A stretch of DNA of 64,000 bases from Leptothrix discophora (lineage in GTDB: Bacteria; Pseudomonadota; Gammaproteobacteria; Burkholderiales; Burkholderiaceae_C): positions 1 through 64,000 of the forward strand of contig NZ_JAUZEE010000001.1 in assembly GCF_030705305.1 (NCBI RefSeq). Direction: 5' to 3'. Made by a program: the position numbers and the translations under genes. Of this stretch, positions 5,946 through 15,101 are shown piece after piece. Every line of letters begins with the position of its first letter. Positions within the stretch are counted from its first letter, which is position 1. The notes under the pieces are model-generated. The model searched no databases and was not told where the DNA came from. It worked only from the letters and a program-made list of their open reading frames with translations.

Positions 5946-8459
5946 TCAGCCGCTGCGCAACCGGGCTTCCAGCTCCTTGGCGGTGGTGATGTCGATCAGG
6001 GTGATGACGACGCCCTGGATCATGTTGGCCAGGGTGCGGTAGGGCTTGATGCGCACCTGGTACCACTGGCCGTTCTGGGTGGTCACCTGCTTCTCGACGA
6101 AGTTGAGGCTGCGCAGGACCTCGCGCGCATCGTCTTCGAGCTGCGGGTAGACCAGCGTGGTGGCCAGGTCCGTCAGCGGGCGGCCGATGTCGCCGGGGCG
6201 CAGGTGGATGAGGCGGGTGACCTGCTCGGTGTAGCGGCGCACGTTGAGCGCGCCGTCCAGGAAGAGCGTGGCGATGTCGGTGCTGTTGAGCAGGTTCTGC
6301 ATGTCGCTCTGGGCCAGGGCCAGGTCGTCGAGCTTGGACTGCAGCTCGCTGTTGAGCGTCTGCAGCTCCTCGTTCATCGACTGCGCCTCCTCCTTGGAGG
6401 TGGTCAACTCCTCGTTGGCCGATTGCAGCTCCTCGTTGGTGGCCTGCAGTTCCTCGTTGGTGGCTTGCAGTTCCTCGCCCGAGGCCACCATCTCCTGGCG
6501 CAGCGCGCGCACCTCGTCCTGCAAGCGGGCCAGCTCGGCAGCGCCGGCGTCATCGGGCTGTGCGCCGGTGCTGCGCCGGCGCTTGCGCGCCATGGGCTGG
6601 TCCTGGAAGATCACCAAGGCCAGTGGCTGGGCGATCGAGGCATCCTTCACGCGCTTGATGTTCAGGACCACCAGCTCCCGGTCGTCCTCCCGCAGGCGCA
6701 AGGCTGGCGTGGTCAACGGCAGGCCGTCGAGGAACACCTGACGCAGCGCGGCGGCGAGCTGGGCGCGCAGGCCCGGGCGGGCCATCACGTGCAGGTTCCA
6801 GTTGGCCTTGCCCGAGGCAGGCTCCAGGTAGCGGCCGGTGCTGCCGCTGATGTAGAGGATGTCGCCCTGGGCATTGACCAGCACGGCGGGTGGCGAGAAC
6901 TCGTCGATCAGCAGCTGGCTGACGAGCGGCTGCAAGGGGGTGTCCAGGGCGGGGTTGGTCAGGTGCATGGTCAGGTGGGCTGCGTCAGATGGGGTTCTCT
7001 TGGGCATCGGAAACTCCATGGCCGATCCCGGCACCGGCCGCGCGCTGCGCCAGAACAGCCGCGAACGGGCGCTGGCGGGCTCGAACAGGCCCCGGGCGCT
7101 GCCCACGGTCTCGGAGCTGCCCAGCAGCAGCGCGCCACCTGGGCGCAGGCTGTAGGCAAACAGGGGCAGCAGGCGGCGCTGCAGCCGGGCGTCGAAGTAG
7201 ATCAGCAGGTTGCGGCAACTCAGCAGGTCCAGCCGTGTGAAGGGCGGATCCAGGATCACGTCGTGCTGGGCAAACAGCACCATCTCGCGGATGGACTTCT
7301 CGACGACGACCGCGTCGCCCTCGGATCGGAAGAAGCGCGCGCGCCGCTCGGGTGACAGCTCGGCCACGGCGGCGGCCGGGTAGCGGCCCCGGCGGGCCAT
7401 GGCGATGGCCTCGGCGTTGACGTCGCTGGCGAAGATCTGCAGGGCCCGGGCCTGGCCGCCGGACGGCGCGACCGCCGTTTCGCTGAAGGCCATGGCCAGG
7501 CTGTAGGCCTCTTCGCCGGTCGAGCAACCCGCCACCCAGGCGCGCATCGGGCCCGCGGTGGCGGGTTGGGCCAGCAGCAACGGCAGGACCATGTCCTGAA
7601 GTTCCTGCCACACCGCCGGGTCGCGAAAGAAGCTGGTCACGCCGATCAGCATCTCCTGGAACAGCAGCGACAGCTCCTGCGGGTTGTGGCGCACGAACTC
7701 GGCATAGGCGGGCAGGCCGGGCAGGCCGTGCACGGCCATGCGCCGCGCCACGCGGCGGTTGAGGGTGCTGAACTTGTACTGGCTCAGGTCGCGCCCGCAT
7801 TGCTGGCGCAGCAGGGCGATCACCTCGTCGAGCGCGGCCGCGTCGCGCAAGCCCGGTTCTCCGCTGGGCGGCGTTGCCTGAAGCTCCAGCAAGCGCAGTC
7901 CCATCGCCTCGGGCGGGCAGACGATGTCGGCCGCTCCGGCCGTGATGGCACTGCGCGGCATGGCATCGAAGGCCGCCGACTCCGGCTCCTGCACCAGGGT
8001 CAGGCCGCCCTGCATCTTGATGGCCTGGAGGCCCAGCGTGCCGTCGCTGCCCATGCCCGACAGCACGATGCCCGCCGCGCGCTCGCCCAGATCGCGGGCC
8101 AGCGAAGCCAGCAGGATGTCGATGCCCAGGCCCAGCCCGCGCGGCTGGCTGGGCAGCGCCAGCTTGAGCACGCCCTGGGCCAGGGTCAGTTCGCGGTTGG
8201 GCGGCACCACGTAGACCCCATCGGGCTGCACCGGCATGTCCTGCACGGCTTCGCGCACCGGCATCGGCGTGGCGGCCTGCAGCAGCTCCACCAGCATCGC
8301 CTCGTGGCTGGGGTCCAGGTGCTGGACGATCACGAAGGCCAGGCCCGACCTGGGCGGTACGCCTTGCAGCAAGGCCTTGAGCGCGACCAGGCCGCCCGCC
8401 GAGGCACCCACGCCCACTACCCGCAGGCTCGGGTGACGACGTGCAGCTTTGATGTCCAT
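5946..8459 (-). CDS. CheB-CheR-coiled-coil-PAS fusion protein
   Basis: The 837-residue cytoplasmic protein joins a CheB methylesterase domain (about residues 10-190; GASAGG serine, QHLDP histidine, GMGSDGT aspartate), a CheR methyltransferase domain (about 210-480; SAM-binding VAGCSTGEEAYS, then SCRNLLIYF), a PAS-like segment, a long heptad coiled coil rich in EELQATNEELQ units (about 630-715), and a final PAS domain. It stops right after the PAS (ELEARLRSG) and lacks the histidine-kinase module that many CheB/CheR-PAS fusions carry. There is no CheY-type receiver ahead of CheB. No chemotaxis receptors or cheA are nearby, so it probably serves non-chemotactic methylation-based signalling. I used ATG 8459; a TTG two codons upstream is possible. 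It is divergent from a GGDEF-EAL gene across about 117 bp. Confidence 0.9.
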   Translation of the reverse strand: MDIKAARRHPSLRVVGVGASAGGLVALKALLQGVPPRSGLAFVIVQHLDPSHEAMLVELLQAATPMPVREAVQDMPVQPDGVYVVPPNRELTLAQGVLKLALPSQPRGLGLGIDILLASLARDLGERAAGIVLSGMGSDGTLGLQAIKMQGGLTLVQEPESAAFDAMPRSAITAGAADIVCPPEAMGLRLLELQATPPSGEPGLRDAAALDEVIALLRQQCGRDLSQYKFSTLNRRVARRMAVHGLPGLPAYAEFVRHNPQELSLLFQEMLIGVTSFFRDPAVWQELQDMVLPLLLAQPATAGPMRAWVAGCSTGEEAYSLAMAFSETAVAPSGGQARALQIFASDVNAEAIAMARRGRYPAAAVAELSPERRARFFRSEGDAVVVEKSIREMVLFAQHDVILDPPFTRLDLLSCRNLLIYFDARLQRRLLPLFAYSLRPGGALLLGSSETVGSARGLFEPASARSRLFWRSARPVPGSAMEFPMPKRTPSDAAHLTMHLTNPALDTPLQPLVSQLLIDEFSPPAVLVNAQGDILYISGSTGRYLEPASGKANWNLHVMARPGLRAQLAAALRQVFLDGLPLTTPALRLREDDRELVVLNIKRVKDASIAQPLALVIFQDQPMARKRRRSTGAQPDDAGAAELARLQDEVRALRQEMVASGEELQATNEELQATNEELQSANEELTTSKEEAQSMNEELQTLNSELQSKLDDLALAQSDMQNLLNSTDIATLFLDGALNVRRYTEQVTRLIHLRPGDIGRPLTDLATTLVYPQLEDDAREVLRSLNFVEKQVTTQNGQWYQVRIKPYRTLANMIQGVVITLIDITTAKELEARLRSG

Positions 8460-8576
8460 GATCAATTGTGCGTGCTGGGCCGCATCGCCAAAGGCAGGTG
8501 CATCTGGCAGACTCGATCAACACGTATCACTCGGAGATCTCGCAGGCATGCGCGGCGATCTGGTCAAGGGCAGGAC

Positions 8577-10436
8577 ATGAAGGCGTTCAGCGCCACGGTG
8601 CTGCGCAGCCGGGCCGAGCGCCAGGTGGTCGCGCGACCCCGGCAGGCCCTCGCACACGTCGATGCGCTGGCCTTGCTGCACGAACTGGACGTGCACCAGA
8701 TCGAGCTGGAGCTGCAGAACGAGGCGCTCTCCGACGCCCAGGGTGAGTTGCAGCTGGCTGCGGCCGTGTTCATGCACAGTGCCGAAGGGCTGTTCGTCTG
8801 CGACCGCAGCGGCCTGATCGTGGACCTCAACCCCGCCTTCTCCCGCATCACCGGGCTGGCCCGCGAGGCCGTGCTGGGGCGGGCCCCGGAAAGTCTGGCG
8901 GCACTGGGCGTCACCGGAAGCGCGTTCGCGCCATGCCTTGAAGAGGCCCATCGGATGGGCCACTGGCGCGGTGAGGTGAGTGGCCTCAAGGCCGATGGCC
9001 AACCGCACACGCTGATGCTCTCGCTCGCGGTGGTGCGCGACCCGGCCGGCCAGATCCAGCATTGCGTCGGCGCCTTCTCCGACATCAGCCACCTGCGCAC
9101 CCATGCGGCCGAGCTGCACCGCATGGCCCATTACGACGAACTCACCGGCTTGCCCAACCGCCGCCTGTTCGCCGACCGGCTGGGCCAGGCCATGGCACGC
9201 GCCCGCCGCGAAGGGCATGCGCTGGCGGTCTGCTACCTCGATCTGGACGGCTTCAAGGACATCAACGACCAGTACGGTCACGCGCTGGGCGACCAGGCCC
9301 TGATCGGGGTCACCGGCCACCTCAGCACCGTGCTGCGCGCCGAAGACACGCTGGCGCGCCTGGGCGGCGACGAGTTCGTGCTGCTGCTCGACCTGGACAG
9401 TCCGCACGCCTGCGATGCCGCGCTCGCCCGCGTGCTGGCCCACGCGGCGCTGCCGGTGCGGATCGGCGAGCACACGGTCAGCCTGTCGGCCAGCGTGGGC
9501 GTGACCCTGTTCCCGAACGACGACGCCGACGCCGATACCCTCCTGCGCCACGCCGACCAGGCCATGTACTTGGCCAAGGAGCAGGGCAAGAACCGGGCGT
9601 TGCGCTTTGACGTGCAGCTCGCGCGCAGCCAGCAGATCCAGCGCGAGCAACTGGCGCGGCTGCGGCTGGCTCTGGAACAGGACGAGTTCCGGCTGCACTT
9701 CCAGCCCAAGATCGATCTCGCCGACGGCTGCGTGGTCGGCGTGGAGGCGCTGCTGCGCTGGCAGCACCCGCAGCTGGGCCTGCAGCCACCGCTGTCCTTC
9801 CTGGCCTACCTGCAACAGAGCGAGCTGGATCACCAGCTGGGCGAGTGGGTGCTGGAGCAGACGCTCTGCCAGATCGAGCGCTGGCGTGCGCAGGGCCTGA
9901 GCCTGGTGGCCAGCGTCAACATCAGCCCGGACCACCTGCTGCGGCCCGATTTCGCGGCCAGCCTGCAGGCCCTGCTGGCGGCGCACCCGCAGGTGCCTGC
10001 GGGTCTGCTGGAGCTGGAGATCCTGGAGTCCGCCACGGTGACCGACCTGGGCCGGGCCGCCGCCACCGTGAGCCGCTGCCGCGCATGGGGGGTCAAGGTG
10101 TCGCTTGACGACTTCGGCACCGGTTACTCGTCGCTGGCCCTGCTTCGCCACCTGCCGGTGGACGGGCTCAAGATCGACCAGACCTTCGTGCGCGACCTGC
10201 GCACCGACTGCAACGACCACGCCCTGGTGAACGCCGTGATCGCGCTGGGCACGGCTTTCGGCTGCGAGGTCACCGCCGAGGGCGTCGAAAGCCTGGACGA
10301 TGCCGCCGAACTGCACCGCATGGGCTGCGGCTTCGCGCAGGGCTACGGCATGGCCCGGCCGATGCCGGCCGATGAGCTCGAAGGCTGGCTCGCCGCCTGG
10401 CGCGCCAGGCCGGCCTGGCCCGGTCCGGCCGTCTGA
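8577..10436 (+). CDS. PAS-GGDEF-EAL cyclic-di-GMP signalling protein
   Basis: The 619-residue soluble protein has an N-terminal helix with the HELDVHQIELELQNEAL motif common before sensor PAS domains, a PAS domain (about residues 60-180), a diguanylate cyclase domain with an intact GGDEF motif (residues 263-267), and a phosphodiesterase domain with an intact EAL motif (390-392). The EAL residues ELEILES, LDDFGTGYSS, KIDQTFV and AEGVE are present, so both synthesis and breakdown of c-di-GMP look possible. No membrane segment is seen, so the stimulus would be cytoplasmic, for example redox, gas or a small ligand in the PAS. ATG 8577 is preceded by GGGCAGGAC. It shares an intergenic region with the CheB-CheR-PAS gene, and the two may respond to the same cue. 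Confidence 0.93.
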   Translation: MKAFSATVLRSRAERQVVARPRQALAHVDALALLHELDVHQIELELQNEALSDAQGELQLAAAVFMHSAEGLFVCDRSGLIVDLNPAFSRITGLAREAVLGRAPESLAALGVTGSAFAPCLEEAHRMGHWRGEVSGLKADGQPHTLMLSLAVVRDPAGQIQHCVGAFSDISHLRTHAAELHRMAHYDELTGLPNRRLFADRLGQAMARARREGHALAVCYLDLDGFKDINDQYGHALGDQALIGVTGHLSTVLRAEDTLARLGGDEFVLLLDLDSPHACDAALARVLAHAALPVRIGEHTVSLSASVGVTLFPNDDADADTLLRHADQAMYLAKEQGKNRALRFDVQLARSQQIQREQLARLRLALEQDEFRLHFQPKIDLADGCVVGVEALLRWQHPQLGLQPPLSFLAYLQQSELDHQLGEWVLEQTLCQIERWRAQGLSLVASVNISPDHLLRPDFAASLQALLAAHPQVPAGLLELEILESATVTDLGRAAATVSRCRAWGVKVSLDDFGTGYSSLALLRHLPVDGLKIDQTFVRDLRTDCNDHALVNAVIALGTAFGCEVTAEGVESLDDAAELHRMGCGFAQGYGMARPMPADELEGWLAAWRARPAWPGPAV

Positions 10437-10616
10437 CGATGGGTGGTGCCACGCCACCACGCGTGGTGTGGCCATGCGGCGTCGATGTGATCGCCACCTG
10501 ATCGGTTCCTGATCGGTTCCAACCAGACGGGCACCCTTCGGCAAGCTCCAGCACCCCATCAACACGGGTCCGCACGGGTCCGCACGGGCCAACACCGGTC
10601 CGCCCCAGAAAGCCAA

Positions 10617-10646
10617 AAGGCCCTGCATCGCGAAATGCAGGGCCTT
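10617..10646 (-). terminator. Terminator of tRNA-Asn
   Basis: A perfect 12-bp stem (AAGGCCCTGCAT and its complement) with a 6-base loop lies 8 bp beyond the tRNA 3' end. On the minus strand it is followed by TTGGCTTTC, a partial T-tract. It may also end the rightward GGDEF-EAL transcript. Upstream (10499-10588) are short direct repeats of TGATCGGTTCC and CGCACGGGTC. Confidence 0.75.
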
Positions 10647-10654
10647 GCTTTGTT

Positions 10655-10730
10655 TGGCTCCCCGACCTGGGCTCGAACCAGGGACCTACGGATTAACAGT
10701 CCGGCGCTCTACCGACTGAGCTATCGGGGA
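10655..10730 (-). tRNA. tRNA-Asn (anticodon GTT)
   Basis: The 76-base cloverleaf has acceptor stem TCCCCGA/TCGGGGA, a D arm with AGCTCAGTCGGTAGAGC, anticodon loop CTGTTAA giving GTT, T arm GGTTCGAGCCC, discriminator G and an encoded CCA end. All stems pair. Confidence 0.98.
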
Positions 10731-10817
10731 TCAGCTGTTCGCTGAAGCTGAAATTCTATACCAACAAAATCCAGGAACGCAAGGGGGTCGAAAAAACGTG
10801 TTCGCGGAGACGCTGGA

Positions 10818-13148
10818 TCAGGCGGTGAAGGGGTGCTGGCGGGCGGTGGCGGGGCCTGGGGAGGCCGTGTCGGAGATGCCGCCCGGCAGGTGCAGGTGGA
10901 AGGCGACGCCGGCCTCGGGCAGGTTCTCGCTCCAGAGGCTGCCGCCATGGGCCTGCATGATCTTGCTGGCGATGGCCAGGCTCAGGCCGAAGCTGCCGGT
11001 CTCGTCGCGGTTGCGCAGGCCGTGGAAGAAGGCCTCGAACAGGTAGGCCTGTTCGTGGTCGGGCACGCCGGGGCCGGCGTCCTTGATGGTCCAGTGCAGG
11101 CGGTCGTCGGGGCCGCGGTCGAGGCCGATGTCGACGGCGCTGCCGGGCGGCGCGAAGCGCAGGGCGTTGTCGAGCACGTTGCGCAGCGCCTGGTGCAGGC
11201 GCATGCGGTCGGCCCAGGCAGCGTGTTCGTGGACGGCCGCTCGGCTGGTGCCCGAATGGGGCGCATCGGCCGCATCTGTCGCATCGGCCATGTCGGCCAC
11301 GTTGGCCACATTGGCCACATCGGTCGGCGCGAGCAATCCGAAGGTCCGCAAGCTGACCTTGGCGCTGCTGGCGCGTGGCTGCAACTCGGCCAGGACCTCG
11401 CGGGTCAGCGAGACCACGTCGGTGACGTCGCGGTGCATGTTGCCGACGGTGCTCTCGAGCTTGGACATGTCGAGCAGGTCGTTGACCATGACCAGCATGC
11501 GCTTGCCGGTGCGGTGGATGTCATCGAACATCTCGCGCAGCAGCGGCTGTTCGCCGCTGTGCCACTTGCCCAGCTCGGCGAAGCCCAGCACCGATTGCAG
11601 CGGGGTGCGCAGGCCGTGGCTCATGTTGGCGATGAACTCGTTCTTGCTCTCGCTGGCCTGCTGGGCGCGCTGCATGGCCTCGCGGGTGTGGCGCTCGGCC
11701 TCGCGCAGTTCGGTGACGTCGGTGATGCTGCCGATGACCGCGTTGGGCCGGCCGTCCTCGCGCAACACGGCGACCTTGCTGACCAGTGCCTCGCGCAGCC
11801 GGCCATCGGCACCGGGCAGGTCGTCGAGGTAGTGGCTGCGGCCACGTCCCTTCCAGACCGCGTTGTCGTGCAGCGGGTGGTAGGCCAGTTGCTGCAGGTG
11901 CGCGGCCAGTGGCAGGCCGGTGCCGAGCAGCTGTTCGCGCTGCACGCCGAGGAAATCCTCGAAGGCATGGTTGACCATGGCGTAGTGGCCGAGTGCGTCG
12001 AGCACGAACATCGGCGCCGGCGCGGCCTCGATGACGCCGCGCAGCGAACGCTCCTTCTCCTCCAGGCCGGCCTTGGCACTGGCGAGTTCGATCTCGAGCT
12101 GCTCGTGGGTGCGCAGCGAACGCCAGGCCAGCGCGGTCGCCCCGGCGATCAGCAACGCCAGCATCAGGCTGGCGGCCAGCAGCCAGCCGACGTCGTCGCG
12201 CCATTGCGAGACCACCGCGGCCATGGGCTGTTCGACCAGCAGCAGCCAGGGATGGTCACGCAGGCTGCGGTAGGCGGAGATCGCGTCCGTGCCGTCCAGG
12301 CCGGGACCGCCGAAGGTGCCGTGCTCGGCCTGGCTGACGAGCTCCTGCATCGCCGGGCTGAAGCGCACGGTGGCGCCGGGCGAGACATGGGCGTTGTCGG
12401 TCACCGCCATGACCATGCCCTGGACGCTGACCAGGACGACCCGCATCGCGCTGTGCTGCAGCGCCAGCTCGTAGGTGTTGGCGAGGAAATCGGTGTTGAG
12501 GGCCGCCACGAGGTTGAGATGCTCGCCGTCGGCGCTGTTCGAGCCATGCACCAGCGTCGACAGACCGACCTGCTCGCCGGCGCTGCCGACCACGGACTTC
12601 GCCACAGACGAGGCGCCCGCTTCGGGCGACGCCGGCGTGACCATCGCGGGCACCAGGTCACGACCGGGCAGCCACGGCCCGATGCGGTACTGGCCGCTGC
12701 CGCGCGGCCGCTGCAACCGGCCCAGGTCGATCTGCGCGTTGCGGTTCTCGGCCACCGAGCTGGCGCGCACGCGACCGCTGTCGTCGACGATCGACAGGCT
12801 GCGGATCAGCGGTGAGGTCCGCGCGGCGGTGACCAGGTCGCGGTCGATCTCCGACAGCTGGACACTGCGCAGCTGGCGGGTGCGCAGGTCGATGTTGTCG
12901 AGCACCAGCTTGACGGTGTCGAGGTGGCGCGAGCTGAGGTCCTCGAGCGTGCGCGCGACCAGCTCGGCGTTGGCTCGCTCGGTGTCCAGGCTGTGCTGGC
13001 GATGCGTGATGGCCAGCGCGCTGGCGAAGGCCAGCAGCACGGCCAGCAGGGTCAGGCCGATCCAGGGCAGGTAGGCACTGGAGGCGCGGCGGAAGGATCC
13101 GGAGGCGTCCGCCGGCACCGGTCCGGTCGGCGAGGCTGCTCGAATCAT
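10818..13148 (-). CDS. Membrane sensor histidine kinase (Cache-PAS-HisKA-HATPase) with unusual H-box
   Basis: The 776-residue product has a transmembrane helix near residues 26-46, a large periplasmic region consistent with a double Cache sensor (about 50-290), a second helix near 310-330, a PAS domain (about 355-470), a HisKA domain and a HATPase domain. The phosphoacceptor H511 lies in NMSHGLRTPL: the usual acidic residue after His is Gly. The N box (RNVLDNALRFA), the G1 box (KDAGPGV) and the last box (GSFGLSLAIA) are present. A short Asn-Val-Ala/Asp-Ala repeat interrupts the linker near residue 615. It overlaps the upstream binding-protein gene by 4 bp, so that periplasmic protein probably delivers or measures the ligand. 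No response regulator or receiver domain is adjacent, so the partner must be encoded elsewhere. Confidence 0.88.
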   Translation of the reverse strand: MIRAASPTGPVPADASGSFRRASSAYLPWIGLTLLAVLLAFASALAITHRQHSLDTERANAELVARTLEDLSSRHLDTVKLVLDNIDLRTRQLRSVQLSEIDRDLVTAARTSPLIRSLSIVDDSGRVRASSVAENRNAQIDLGRLQRPRGSGQYRIGPWLPGRDLVPAMVTPASPEAGASSVAKSVVGSAGEQVGLSTLVHGSNSADGEHLNLVAALNTDFLANTYELALQHSAMRVVLVSVQGMVMAVTDNAHVSPGATVRFSPAMQELVSQAEHGTFGGPGLDGTDAISAYRSLRDHPWLLLVEQPMAAVVSQWRDDVGWLLAASLMLALLIAGATALAWRSLRTHEQLEIELASAKAGLEEKERSLRGVIEAAPAPMFVLDALGHYAMVNHAFEDFLGVQREQLLGTGLPLAAHLQQLAYHPLHDNAVWKGRGRSHYLDDLPGADGRLREALVSKVAVLREDGRPNAVIGSITDVTELREAERHTREAMQRAQQASESKNEFIANMSHGLRTPLQSVLGFAELGKWHSGEQPLLREMFDDIHRTGKRMLVMVNDLLDMSKLESTVGNMHRDVTDVVSLTREVLAELQPRASSAKVSLRTFGLLAPTDVANVANVADMADATDAADAPHSGTSRAAVHEHAAWADRMRLHQALRNVLDNALRFAPPGSAVDIGLDRGPDDRLHWTIKDAGPGVPDHEQAYLFEAFFHGLRNRDETGSFGLSLAIASKIMQAHGGSLWSENLPEAGVAFHLHLPGGISDTASPGPATARQHPFTA

Positions 13149-13975
13149 GGCTTGGCGACGATCTCGGACAGGCCGTGACGGCGCGCGGTGACGGCCAGCC
13201 GGCCGTCCTTGCGGATGCGGTCGACGAAGGCGTTGATGCGCTGCAGCCAGGCGTCGTCGCCCGGCTTGACGGCATAGGCGTACGGCACGACGTTGAACGG
13301 TTGCGGCGGCGCGATCACGTGGGTCCACTCCTGTCGCTGCACGGTGCGGCTGTAAGGGTAGTCGGTCATGAAGACGTCGACACGTCCGGACTCGAGTTCT
13401 CGCTCACGCGTGGCCGGCGGCTCGATCACCACCAGCGTGGCCCGCTGCAGCGAGCGCGCCATCACCGGCTGCATGAAGGTGCCGGCCATGACGGCCACCC
13501 GCACGCCCGGCTGGTCGATGTCCTCCCAGCGCCGCACGATGCGGTTGCCGCGCGTGGTGACGGCGTAGATGTCGCTCGACAGGTAGGGCTGGCTGAAGCT
13601 CAGGTAGGCGCTGCGCTGCGGCAGCACGCCGATGGCGAACATGGCGACGTCGCAGCGGTCGCCGAGCAGGTCGGGGATCAGGGACTGGAACGACGAATCG
13701 ACGTGGCGCAGCGCCACACCCAGGTCGTGCGCCAGCTCGATCGACAGGTCGATGTCCAGGCCGATCAGGTGGTCGGTCTTCGGGTGGCGGTAGCTGATGC
13801 CCTGGTAGTCGGGCCAGATGCAGACCAGCAGCTCGCCGCGCTGCTTGACGCGGTCGGCGACCTCGCCGGCAACGGCGGGGAGGGTCGACAGGCTGGCCAG
13901 CAGTGACCCGGCAAGACGCCAGGCGGCCTGCAGGCGGATCGGGGCGGGTGCGGTGCTCGGCGAGGGCATGGGCAT
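13145..13975 (-). CDS. Periplasmic solute-binding protein (SBP_bac_3 family)
   Basis: The 276-residue product has an N-terminal signal sequence (LAGSLLASLSTLPAVAG) and a family-3 amino-acid-type binding fold: GELLVCIWPDYQGISYR at the mature start, GLDIDLSIELA for the first lobe, RCDVAMFAIGVLPQRSAYLSFSQPY for the hinge region and GRVDVFMTDYPYS for the second lobe. No ABC permease or ATPase gene follows. Instead the gene overlaps a sensor kinase by 4 bp (ATGA), which suggests the protein works in sensing rather than uptake. The ligand is unknown; polar amino acids or small organic acids are usual for the family. ATG 13969, two codons in, is an alternative start. Two other leftward genes lie upstream but end in an unrelated pathway. 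Confidence 0.87.
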   Translation of the reverse strand: MPMPSPSTAPAPIRLQAAWRLAGSLLASLSTLPAVAGEVADRVKQRGELLVCIWPDYQGISYRHPKTDHLIGLDIDLSIELAHDLGVALRHVDSSFQSLIPDLLGDRCDVAMFAIGVLPQRSAYLSFSQPYLSSDIYAVTTRGNRIVRRWEDIDQPGVRVAVMAGTFMQPVMARSLQRATLVVIEPPATRERELESGRVDVFMTDYPYSRTVQRQEWTHVIAPPQPFNVVPYAYAVKPGDDAWLQRINAFVDRIRKDGRLAVTARRHGLSEIVAKP

Positions 13976-13980
13976 CGACT

Positions 13981-15072
13981 CTAGGGCGTGTCGCGGGCCG
14001 CGTGGGTGGCATCGACGCCCAGGATGCGCTGCAGGCGCGCGCTGCTGGTGGTGTATTCGAGGATGCGCGGCGCGTCCGGCCGCAGGCGGTGGGCGATGGC
14101 GTGTGCGGCCAGCGTCGCCTCGTGAAAGCCGCTGACGATCAGCTTGAGCTTGCCCGGGTAGCTGCAGACGTCACCGACCGCGTGGATGCCGGGCAGCCGG
14201 GTCTCGAACGTGGCCGGGTCGACGGGCACCTGCTTGCGGGCCAGGCCCAGGTCCCAGTCGGCGAGCGGACCCAGGCGCGGGTTCAGGCCGAGGCTGACGT
14301 GCAGCGAGCTGGCCGGCGCGGCGGGCGCGCTGCCGTCGGCCGCCATCCAGGCGATGCCGACCAGCCGGCCGGCGTCGTCCAGAAGGAGCGATTCGGGCTG
14401 GCCGACATGGCGGACGACGCGGCCCTCGGCGATCAGGCCTTCGAGGCGGGCGACGCGCGCGGCGCTGGCCGGATAGACCTCGCGGCGGTAGAGCAGGTGG
14501 ACCACCGGCGCGCCGAGGTCGACCAGCGCGGTGACGGCGTCCAGCGCGCGGTCGTCGCCGCCGTGGACCCAGGGCACGGCGCCGATCGAATCGCCTGCAC
14601 GCGGTTCGCGGTGCCAGACCTGGCGGCCTTCCAGCGCCTCGATGCCCGCGAGCTTGAGCCGCCGGGGCGCGAAGGCGCCGACGCCGGCGGCCAGCACCAC
14701 GCTGCGGGCCAGCCAGACGCGGCCGGCCGCATCGCCCAGTCGCCAGCGGCCATCGGGCTCGGCGGCCAGCGCGACGATTTCCTGACCGAGCACGCAGCGC
14801 GGCTTGAACGGTTCGAGCTGGCGCACCAGCCGACCGACCAGCTCGGCCCCGCTGCAGGCCAGCAGGCCGGGCAGGTCATGGATGGGCTTGTCGGGGTAGA
14901 GCTCGGCGCATTGCCCGCCCAGGAAGGGCAGGGCGTCGACCACGGCGCAGGAGAGTTCCTGCAGGCCGAGCTGGAAGACCTGGTAGAGGCCGACCGGGCC
15001 GGCGCCGACGACGAGGCAGTCGACCTCGCCGGGCGTCGGTGGCGATGACGGCGCGGAGGTTTCCGGGGTCAT
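13981..15072 (-). CDS. Ferredoxin--NADP+ reductase, thioredoxin-reductase-like type
   Basis: The 363-residue flavoprotein carries an N-terminal FAD-binding motif (VVGAGPVGLYQVFQLG), then FLGGQCAELYP and HDLPG typical of the TrxB-like ferredoxin-NADP reductases, and a C-terminal FAD segment HAVGDVCSYPGKLKL. The redox-active CxxC of thioredoxin reductase is absent, as expected for this subfamily. The NADP domain diverges from the usual GGGDSA, with VHGGDDRALD in its place. It should pass electrons between NADPH and ferredoxin in the cytoplasm. The fdxA ferredoxin gene ends 29 bp upstream on the same strand, so it is the likely partner. I chose ATG 15072 because the family begins just before the FAD motif; longer in-frame starts run into fdxA. 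Confidence 0.88.
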   Translation of the reverse strand: MTPETSAPSSPPTPGEVDCLVVGAGPVGLYQVFQLGLQELSCAVVDALPFLGGQCAELYPDKPIHDLPGLLACSGAELVGRLVRQLEPFKPRCVLGQEIVALAAEPDGRWRLGDAAGRVWLARSVVLAAGVGAFAPRRLKLAGIEALEGRQVWHREPRAGDSIGAVPWVHGGDDRALDAVTALVDLGAPVVHLLYRREVYPASAARVARLEGLIAEGRVVRHVGQPESLLLDDAGRLVGIAWMAADGSAPAAPASSLHVSLGLNPRLGPLADWDLGLARKQVPVDPATFETRLPGIHAVGDVCSYPGKLKLIVSGFHEATLAAHAIAHRLRPDAPRILEYTTSSARLQRILGVDATHAARDTP

Positions 15073-15101
15073 CGTCGGGTCGGTCGGGACCGCAGCCCGA
15101 T

